Source: Candidatus Forterrea sp.
GTDB taxonomy: Archaea; Iainarchaeota; Iainarchaeia; Iainarchaeales; JAAZKV01
Direction: 5' to 3'
Assembly: GCA_020717885.1 (NCBI GenBank)
Contig: DYDN01000027.1
Location: 1 to 10,156, forward strand
DNA: 10,156 bases
Made by a program: the position numbers and the translations under genes. Each line of letters begins with the position of its first letter. The stretch's first letter is position 1. Shown here piece after piece: positions 1 through 3,999 of the stretch. The notes below the pieces were generated by a model. That model searched no databases. It saw only the letters and a list, made by a program, of their open reading frames with translations, and was not told the DNA's origin.

Positions 1-98
1 GTAGCCATAATATAACTACATTAAACATTTAAAGCTATCTATCGAGCAAAATAAGCAAAAATAGCCCAATCAGTTAGCAAATACTAAAGGATTTCTAC

Positions 99-117
99 AA
101 AACCCACGGGTTTTTTT
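99..117 (+). terminator. Hairpin plus T-run, possible transcription terminator
   Basis: A 6-bp stem AAAACC/GGTTTT (99-104 with 109-114) closes the loop CACG and runs into seven T residues (111-117) on the plus strand. This fits a terminator for a transcript entering from the left of the window. All six frames of 1-98 are full of stops, so 1-136 holds no gene that I can see. The element is nearly palindromic but has only four Ts in the minus direction, so the plus orientation is favoured. Confidence 0.35.
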
Positions 118-136
118 ATTATGAATTCTACTTTAA

Positions 137-289
137 TTACTTCAATATTTCTCCCATCTCATTAGACCAAAACACCAGGCCCAGCTCCGCAAAACTCATT
201 TTTTGAGCCCGTTCATTTGGGGCCGCAATTGGTACAATCATCGAACGCGTTATTTGGGAATGATTTTTAAACAAGTTACGCTCTTCCAT
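137..289 (-). CDS. Doubtful 50-aa hypothetical protein
   Basis: An open frame of 50 codons starts at ATG (287-289) with MEERNLFKNH and ends in GLVFWSNEMGEILK before TAA (137-139). It lies head to head with the prenyltransferase gene, about 20 bp away. I do not recognise the sequence. It shows no signal peptide, membrane segment or cysteine pattern. Some codons (GCG, GCC, CTG, GGC) are GC-richer than is usual in the neighbours. No box A stands at the expected distance upstream and no Shine-Dalgarno sequence is visible. It could be a chance frame or a remnant, and I give it mainly because it is the only sizeable frame in 1-300. Confidence 0.2.
   Translation of the reverse strand: MEERNLFKNHSQITRSMIVPIAAPNERAQKMSFAELGLVFWSNEMGEILK
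264..272 (+). promoter_or_regulatory. Box A (TATA-like) of the cis-prenyltransferase gene
   Basis: TTTTTAAAC resembles an archaeal box A. Its centre, about 268, predicts a transcription start near 295, just upstream of the candidate start codons at 309 (GTG) and 321 (TTG). This is assigned by eye. The region is AT-rich, so a chance match is possible. Confidence 0.35.
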
Positions 290-308
290 AATTAATTCTT
301 ATGTTAAA

Positions 309-1016
309 GTGGTGGTATGTTTGCTTGAATCAATAGCATTTATTCCGGACGGGAATAGGCGTTACGCTAAACTCTCTGGAATTTCTCTTGCCGAGAGTTA
401 TGCGGTGGGCACCCAAAAAGCATGGGATGTGCTTGACTGGCTTGTAAAGTACCCGCAGATTAAAGTTGGGACTTTTTACACTTTTTCTTTAAAGAATTTT
501 GAGCGCTCAAAACTTGAATTAAGTGTTCTAATGAGGATTTTTGAAAAAGAACTCGATAATACAAAAAAACGCAAAATTATTCAGGATGAAGGAATTAAGA
601 TGAAGTTTATCGGAAGATGCGAACTATTCCCAAAGAAATTGCAGGAAAAAATGTCCGCGGTTGAGGAATACACTTCACAGTTTGGGGGCAGAACAATTAA
701 TTTAGCACTTGGCTATGATGGTCAGGCAGAAATAATTGACGCTTCAAAAAGATTTGCGCAGGATGTTGCAGATGGGGTAACAACTCCTGACGAACTTACC
801 CCACAAACATTTAGTAAATACCTTTACTCTGATTTCAAAGCGCCCGATTTAATTGTGCGTACCTCAAATGAGCAGCGCTTAAGCGGATTTTTAACATTCC
901 AAAGCTCATACTCCGAACTCGCCTTCCTCGACAAATATTGGCCGCAACTCACAGAGAGCGATGTGGATAAAATTGTTTTAGATTATAATTTGCGAGAAAG
1001 AAGATTTGGGAAATAG
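309..1016 (+). CDS. uppS: cis-prenyltransferase (undecaprenyl/dolichyl diphosphate synthase family)
   Basis: This enzyme adds isopentenyl units in cis to an allylic diphosphate to make the polyprenyl carrier used for surface glycan assembly. Numbering from GTG 309 (235 aa), the family motifs appear in order: PDGNRRYA with the catalytic Asp14, FSLKNFERSKLEL (59-71), the NYGGR-equivalent NLALGYDGQAEI (131-142), and RTSNEQRLSGF (184-194), which keeps the two arginines and the serine that bind diphosphate. QSSYSELAF with the metal-binding Glu203 comes last. The length is normal. The start is uncertain: GTG 309 gives the longest frame, but TTG 321 (231 aa, MLESIAFIPDG) follows the Shine-Dalgarno-like GGTGGT at 311-316. 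The ATG at 301 is out of frame and stops after 11 codons. The motif positions usually holding Gly (RTSG, NYGG) carry Asn and Asp here. In archaea the product would probably be a dolichyl-type carrier; chain length cannot be read from the sequence. Confidence 0.93.
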   Translation: MVVCLLESIAFIPDGNRRYAKLSGISLAESYAVGTQKAWDVLDWLVKYPQIKVGTFYTFSLKNFERSKLELSVLMRIFEKELDNTKKRKIIQDEGIKMKFIGRCELFPKKLQEKMSAVEEYTSQFGGRTINLALGYDGQAEIIDASKRFAQDVADGVTTPDELTPQTFSKYLYSDFKAPDLIVRTSNEQRLSGFLTFQSSYSELAFLDKYWPQLTESDVDKIVLDYNLRERRFGK

Positions 1017-1029
1017 ACTTTATTCTTTG

Positions 1030-1046
1030 TACTTAATATTTTTTTC
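1030..1046 (+). terminator. T-rich termination stretch after the prenyltransferase gene
   Basis: A run of seven T residues (1039-1045) follows the stop codon at 1014-1016 by 22 nt, which suits archaeal intrinsic termination at oligo-T. It lies inside the 3' end of the convergent SET gene, whose stop (TAA, 1033-1035) is only 16 nt from the prenyltransferase stop. The assignment is based on the T-run alone. Confidence 0.3.
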
Positions 1047-1431
1047 TACAACTTTTGTTTTTGCAGTTGCATTCAAAATATGCATATGTGTTATCCTGTT
1101 CGTAGTCACAAGTAATTTCTTCTCCTTTTTTTATATCCATTAGGGCAACATCACCCCATTTGACTGCGCAAGCATTAGTGTTTGCCTCGCATGAGTGATT
1201 CATGTACTTTCCAGGAGAACCGAAGTGAACCCAAGTCTTTTTCTCAATGTTTGAACAATACTTTTTCTCAGAAGGAATCAATTTTTCAAATTCCTCTTGA
1301 CTTATAATTTTTGAGCAATCTGCCCAATTAACAACAACTTCGCCTTTTTTGAAGTCTCGCAGAGCGAAAACACCCTTTTTGTTTATTGGTTAGTAATTGA
1401 CTGGGGAATCCTTTACTTCAATGTCTGGCAT
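1033..1431 (-). pseudogene. SET-domain lysine methyltransferase with in-frame nonsense codon 14
   Basis: SET proteins transfer methyl groups from S-adenosylmethionine to lysines. Reading from ATG (1429-1431) gives MPDIEVKDSPVNY, then TAA (1390-1392), then PINKKGVFALRDFKKGEVV in the same frame through to TAA at 1033. That makes 132 codons including the internal stop. The SET marks are present: KKGVFALRDFKKGE at the start of the fold, NHSCEAN (codons 78-84), GEEITCDY with the catalytic tyrosine (about 103-110), and a post-SET CxCx4C tail (121-128) that normally binds zinc with the NHSC cysteine. The only defect seen is the stop, one base away from CAA or AAA. The only standard start codon after it is TTG 1281. 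A protein from there (82 aa) would lack the N-terminal strands that bind the cofactor. It is most likely a young pseudogene or an assembly error; readthrough is less likely. It lies 34 bp downstream of the tRNA-Gln gene. Confidence 0.8.
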
Positions 1432-1448
1432 TTTGATCACAAAGATTT

Positions 1449-1465
1449 GGTAAAGAAAAATTAAA
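1449..1465 (-). terminator. T-rich terminator of the tRNA-Gln gene
   Basis: Directly after the discriminator base the minus strand reads TTTAATTTTTCTTTACC, with a T5 core at 1456-1460. Archaeal tRNA transcripts commonly end at such runs. The 34-nt gap to the SET gene's ATG contains nothing else recognisable. Confidence 0.4.
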
Positions 1466-1500
1466 TAGCCCCTCCCAGATTCGAACTGGGGTCTTGAGCT

Positions 1501-1544
1501 GGCACCTTTCAGTCGCTTTCAACACTCGCCTATTGCGATGAAAG
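1501..1544 (-). other. tRNA intron 2, 44 nt, canonical 37/38 position
   Basis: The intron lies between G37 and A38 of the anticodon loop. The geometry is bulge-helix-bulge: anticodon stem, 3' bulge CCA, four pairs between loop bases CTCT and intron GGTG, 5' bulge GGC, then helix TTTCA/TGAAA, which can extend through TCGC/GCGA. The central helix is relaxed, with one U-U mismatch and one U-G pair. The C32-G pair corresponds to the known anticodon-loop/intron pair. A competing TGGC/GCCA pairing exists but is in the wrong orientation for cleavage and would give a loop with C at 37. Confidence 0.82.
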
Positions 1545-1561
1545 CCAGAGGCTCACATCCT

Positions 1562-1602
1562 TTTGGCAGAAACCAGTAAACGTAATCATTCCTGAATCTC
1601 TT
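1562..1602 (-). other. tRNA intron 1, 41 nt, in the D-loop (20b/21)
   Basis: The splice motif is a strict bulge-helix-bulge. Exon TGGC pairs with intron GCCA (4 bp), flanked by the 3-nt bulges CAA and AAA and an inner helix AGAGA/TTTCT. Cutting each bulge after its second base joins AGTGGCCA to AGGAT and restores the 9-nt D-loop AGTGGCCAA and a paired D-stem GTCT/GGAT. The cut positions were derived from the geometry and they give a standard tRNA without adjustment. D-loop introns are non-canonical in archaea. Confidence 0.85.
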
Positions 1603-1624
1603 TGGCCACTAGACGAAGGGGCTA

Positions 1625-2539
1625 TTAGATAAATTGGCAAAGCAAAGCTTTTTTAAGCGGGTGCCTAAAACCAATTTTCTCAGCGAATAATTTGTTACTT
1701 TTCTTTGAAATAGAAATTATATAAAGCGGTAAGTATTTTGCCTCTTTAATCCACACATTTGTTTTAGTTACAATACCCAAAATATCTAGTTCAGTACTAA
1801 GTTGCTTCTCCATTGTTTTGCTTGTCGTGGCATACTTAACATACCCATTTTTTGTTATCGTGCCATCAGAATCAAACAACCCTTGAATGAGCGCATTTTT
1901 TATAGTCTCATCGGAATCAAGAATTATCTCTGGTATTTCGATTAGAGGTGCCTTTTTGCCGTTGTGCATGCAAAAATAGTTTCTTAGTAGCCAATGTGCC
2001 GCTTTTGATGCAAAAGTTGATACAACGCAGTTTGCTTTGTGTTTACGATTATGGGGGGTGATACCTAGTTCCTGTTTTATGAGTGCGCAGTACACTTGCT
2101 GGTGTTCTTTATTGTCAAAAAACACGCTAATAATCCAATTACCTTTGGCGTTTAAAGTTTTTTCGGCAACATGCCCGTCTCCAAGAATCAAGCCAATAAG
2201 GTAAGCCAAATCAGGGCTTATTGTTTTTGGGAAAAACATTTTTTGCGGAGAGTATTTGCAGCTAATTCTGAGTTCTTTTAATTCAATTCGTTCCTCAAGT
2301 TTATTTCTAAACTTCTTGTCACTTGCATTGAGAAGCAGTTCTAAATCTTTAATGGCTATTGGCTTTCTTCCCAAGCTCCACTCTTTAACCTTAGAGAACT
2401 TTTGATTAAGTAGTTCTGAAGTGTTATTAGTTCCGCCAAGGTGTTTAATAATTTCTTTTGTTTCTTCTTTTATTCCATGCACAAATAAATCATATTTTAT
2501 TGCTGAATCTTTCTGTTCGAGAAAATGTAGTCGGCGCAT
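1625..2539 (-). CDS. Free-standing LAGLIDADG homing endonuclease
   Basis: Homing endonucleases cut a long, specific DNA site and so copy their own or a neighbouring element into unoccupied alleles. The 304-aa protein has two LAGLIDADG motifs, LIGLILGDGH (114-123, acidic Asp121) and LIQGLFDSDG (217-226, Asp225). Both acidic residues are present and the spacing, about 104 residues, suits a single-chain enzyme. The first 75 residues look like a helix-turn-helix region (IIKHLGGTNNTSELLNQKF, then VKEWSLGRKPIAI), as often seen in archaeal members. The frame is intact from ATG 2539 to TAA 1625 and nothing suggests decay. It is neither an intein nor inside an intron. Instead its stop lies 1 nt before the tRNA-Gln gene that carries two introns, which suggests that the tRNA is its target or its landing site (inference). 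The T-rich stretch at 2563-2568 lies 24-29 nt upstream of ATG and could serve as box A. Confidence 0.93.
   Translation of the reverse strand: MRRLHFLEQKDSAIKYDLFVHGIKEETKEIIKHLGGTNNTSELLNQKFSKVKEWSLGRKPIAIKDLELLLNASDKKFRNKLEERIELKELRISCKYSPQKMFFPKTISPDLAYLIGLILGDGHVAEKTLNAKGNWIISVFFDNKEHQQVYCALIKQELGITPHNRKHKANCVVSTFASKAAHWLLRNYFCMHNGKKAPLIEIPEIILDSDETIKNALIQGLFDSDGTITKNGYVKYATTSKTMEKQLSTELDILGIVTKTNVWIKEAKYLPLYIISISKKSNKLFAEKIGFRHPLKKALLCQFI
1649..1656 (-). promoter_or_regulatory. Possible box A of tRNA-Gln, inside the endonuclease coding end
   Basis: On the minus strand TTAAAAAA (within GCTTAAAAAAGC) lies 26-33 nt before the first tRNA base, the usual place of an archaeal TATA element. It falls in the last ten or so codons of the homing endonuclease gene, so coding and promoter functions would overlap. 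The match to consensus is moderate. Confidence 0.4.
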
Positions 2540-2562
2540 TATCAGATTGGCTTTGTTTGGTT

Positions 2563-2591
2563 AAAAAACTTTTTTGAAGTGCCGTGCCGGC
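2563..2591 (-). terminator. Probable terminator of the reductase gene
   Basis: Eight bases after the reductase stop the minus strand can fold GCCG-GCA-CGGC (2581-2591), followed by AAAAAAGTTTTTT with six Ts at 2563-2568. A short GC stem followed by a T-run fits termination. The same T-run may double as the endonuclease box A, so the two roles are not separable by eye. Confidence 0.35.
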
Positions 2592-2598
2592 TTTCATT

Positions 2599-3741
2599 TC
2601 AGCTCCTCAAGAACTTTAGTGCTGTTCCCATCATGAAGAAGTATTTTGGGTTAGTAGTGAGTTTTCCAACAAATTTCCCCGGCTCATCCATGTTCCCCTC
2701 TTTCTCCAAAAATTCCTCAATTCCTTTTTCTTTGAGTTTCTTAAAAAGCGAATCAATTTCCTCGTTGCGTAGAGAACTAGCGTATCTGCGTATCTTCCAA
2801 TGCAGTTTTAGTTCCTTATTCAATGGTTCCATTCTTTTCCCATAATCAGAAATTGATGCTTTTTTCTTTAATACATCCGCAAGCGTTTCTCCTAATACAT
2901 TTCCTGCTTTCATTCCAAATACTACTCCGCCTCCAGTAGTTGCTTTTGTTTGAAATGCCGCATCCCCAACAAGCGCCAAATTTCCTTTGGCGATTCCTTC
3001 AAGCGGGGAACCGCAGGGGATTAACGCAGAATCATATTGGGATGGTCGTGTTCCAGGAAACTTCATCGAAATGAATTTCTTAAGATTTTCAGAAACATTT
3101 TCCCCGAGTGTGCTTCCAAGTCCAATTTTTGCCCGTTCTTTACTTATTGGCACGACCCACGCAAAGAATCCTTTCGCAAAGTCCCCTAAATGCACTTGGA
3201 CCATTTTCTCATCAAATTTTCCAGAGCAAGTCGCCTGTATTGTGTGAACATAATTTTCTTTTGATGGATTAAGTCCAAGTAAGTGCCTAATGGTTGAGTT
3301 CGCCCCATCTGCACCCACAACATACTCCGCTTTTCTTAGTTCCCCCCTTCCAGAAGTTTGAACAAATAAAGTATTATTTCGCACATCAATTATTTTTGTA
3401 TCAGTTGCAACATGAATATTATATAAGCGCGCTTTTCTAACAAGTGCTTGATCAAACTTCTTCCTATCCACAACATATGCTACAGTTTCTTTTTTCTTTA
3501 TTTGTAGTGTTGTTCCGTTTGGGGAGAATATTTTTGCGCCCTTTATTTCATTTTGAAGAGAGCCCCCTAAATGAACCCCGAGTTCATCAATTCCTTTCTT
3601 GGAAATAAGCCCAGAGCAGTGAACAGGTTCTCCAATGTGTTCATGTTCCTCAAAAATTGTTGATTCAAACCCTTTTTCTTTAAGTTTTAGTGCAGTACTA
3701 AGTCCCGCGGGCCCCGCCCCGATGATTGCAACTGTATTCAT
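2599..3741 (-). CDS. Geranylgeranyl reductase family FAD-dependent oxidoreductase
   Basis: Members of this family saturate isoprenoid chains, in archaea those of the archaeol-type membrane lipids and sometimes of polyprenyl carriers. The 380-aa protein begins with a dinucleotide-binding fold (AIIGAGPAGLSTA, Gly8, Gly10 and Gly13) and then has GEPVHCSGLIS with the family's conserved cysteine (Cys42). VVGADGANS (141-149) follows. The substrate-cavity stretch FFAWVVPISKERAKIGLG (192-209) matches the YxWxFPxxxxxxxxG pattern. The second FAD contact is LVGDAAFQTKATTGGGVVFG (257-276). The C-terminal 70 residues are charged and helical. Length is typical. The start ATG 3741 comes immediately before the nucleotide-binding strand. 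A TTTTAATA box 32 nt upstream is shared with the divergent cytidylyltransferase remnant. Whether its substrate is a membrane lipid or a polyprenol cannot be decided from sequence. Confidence 0.9.
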   Translation of the reverse strand: MNTVAIIGAGPAGLSTALKLKEKGFESTIFEEHEHIGEPVHCSGLISKKGIDELGVHLGGSLQNEIKGAKIFSPNGTTLQIKKKETVAYVVDRKKFDQALVRKARLYNIHVATDTKIIDVRNNTLFVQTSGRGELRKAEYVVGADGANSTIRHLLGLNPSKENYVHTIQATCSGKFDEKMVQVHLGDFAKGFFAWVVPISKERAKIGLGSTLGENVSENLKKFISMKFPGTRPSQYDSALIPCGSPLEGIAKGNLALVGDAAFQTKATTGGGVVFGMKAGNVLGETLADVLKKKASISDYGKRMEPLNKELKLHWKIRRYASSLRNEEIDSLFKKLKEKGIEEFLEKEGNMDEPGKFVGKLTTNPKYFFMMGTALKFLRS

Positions 3742-3769
3742 CTTATCTTCAGTAGTTGAAGCTCGTAGG

Positions 3770-3778
3770 TATTAAAAT
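3770..3778. promoter_or_regulatory. Shared divergent box A between reductase and cytidylyltransferase
   Basis: TATTAAAAT on the plus strand is centred 27 nt before ATG 3801. Its complement, TTTTAATA, is centred about 32 nt before the reductase ATG at 3741. One nearly palindromic TATA region in the 59-bp gap may therefore serve both directions, with leaderless or very short leaders. The spacing supports this; no second AT box of similar quality lies in the gap. Confidence 0.5.
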
Positions 3779-3800
3779 GATTTGCATTCTTTTCACATTT

Positions 3801-3995
3801 ATGAAAAAAGTTTTTGTCTCAGGGTGCTATGATATTGTTCATGGGGGGCATGTGGAGTTCTTTAAGCAAGCTGAAAAGAAGAAAGCTCTTTGTGCACTAG
3901 TGGGTGCAAAATATGTTGTTTTGCCTAAATCACTATCCTTTGAGAAGATTTCGACCACAGAGTTAAGGAAGAGAATTTGTGTCGGGAAAGATTAG
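3801..3995 (+). pseudogene. Cytidylyltransferase-family remnant with internal deletion
   Basis: This family joins a sugar- or polyol-phosphate to a nucleotide. ATG 3801 gives MKKVFVSGCYDIVHGGHVEF, with the GCYDxxHxGH nucleotide-binding motif (equivalent to HxGH) at residues 8-16. After FKQAEKKKAL the sequence jumps to CALVGAKYVVLPKS and ends ISTTELRKRICVGKD; ISTT is the family's C-terminal substrate/ATP motif. The product is 64 aa where 130-160 is usual, so roughly 70-90 central residues are missing while the frame is kept. Both remaining halves look well conserved, which suggests a recent in-frame deletion. The central strands and helices of the Rossmann fold are gone, so activity is unlikely. 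A TTG at 3756 would extend the frame but precedes the predicted transcription start. The stop is 4 nt from the convergent surface-protein stop. Confidence 0.75.
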
Positions 3996-3999
3996 AATT

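Larger units (their letters stand above)
1466..1623 (-). tRNA. tRNA-Gln (CUG) interrupted by two archaeal introns
   Basis: Exons are 1603-1623, 1545-1561 and 1466-1500. Removing the two introns (41 and 44 nt) gives a regular 73-nt tRNA. Acceptor AGCCCCT/AGGGGCT has A1-U72 and discriminator A73. D-arm is GTCT-AGTGGCCAA-GGAT, anticodon stem TGAGC/GCTCA, loop CTCTGGA with anticodon CTG (1546-1548), variable AGAC, and T-arm CCCAG-TTCGAAT-CTGGG. CCA is not encoded. A1-U72 is the hallmark of archaeal tRNA-Gln and is known to be read by the GatDE amidotransferase, which supports the CUG assignment independently. Both introns fit bulge-helix-bulge geometry, so the EndA splicing endonuclease would process them. 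The gene starts 1 nt after the stop codon of the homing endonuclease gene on the same strand, so it may also be carried on that mRNA. A box A inside the endonuclease 3' end could drive it alone. Confidence 0.9.

Noticed and set aside
301..336. ATG 301 as start of the prenyltransferase
   Set aside because: It is out of frame and meets a stop after 11 codons; a frameshift is not needed because GTG 309 and TTG 321 are available.
1033..1281. A genuine 82-aa SET protein starting at TTG 1281
   Set aside because: The conserved N-terminal SET strands are encoded directly upstream in the same frame, so this is only the end of a longer gene.
1466..1623. Reading the tRNA as an Ala isotype (UGC or CGC) through a TGGC/GCCA central helix in intron 2
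   Set aside because: The bulges are in the wrong order for archaeal cleavage, base 37 would be C, and A1-U72 with A73 fits Gln.
1466..1623. A single-intron model with D-stem GTCT/AGAT or a TTCAG/CTGAA anticodon stem
   Set aside because: It needs an 11-nt D-loop or a 17-nt unstructured variable region. The two-intron model gives standard lengths everywhere.
1620..2575. Short similarity (GCCAAT followed by TAAT and a C-rich stretch) on both sides of the endonuclease gene, possible target duplication
   Set aside because: Only six bases match exactly (1633-1638 and 2546-2551) and the rest needs gaps, so chance is the simpler explanation.
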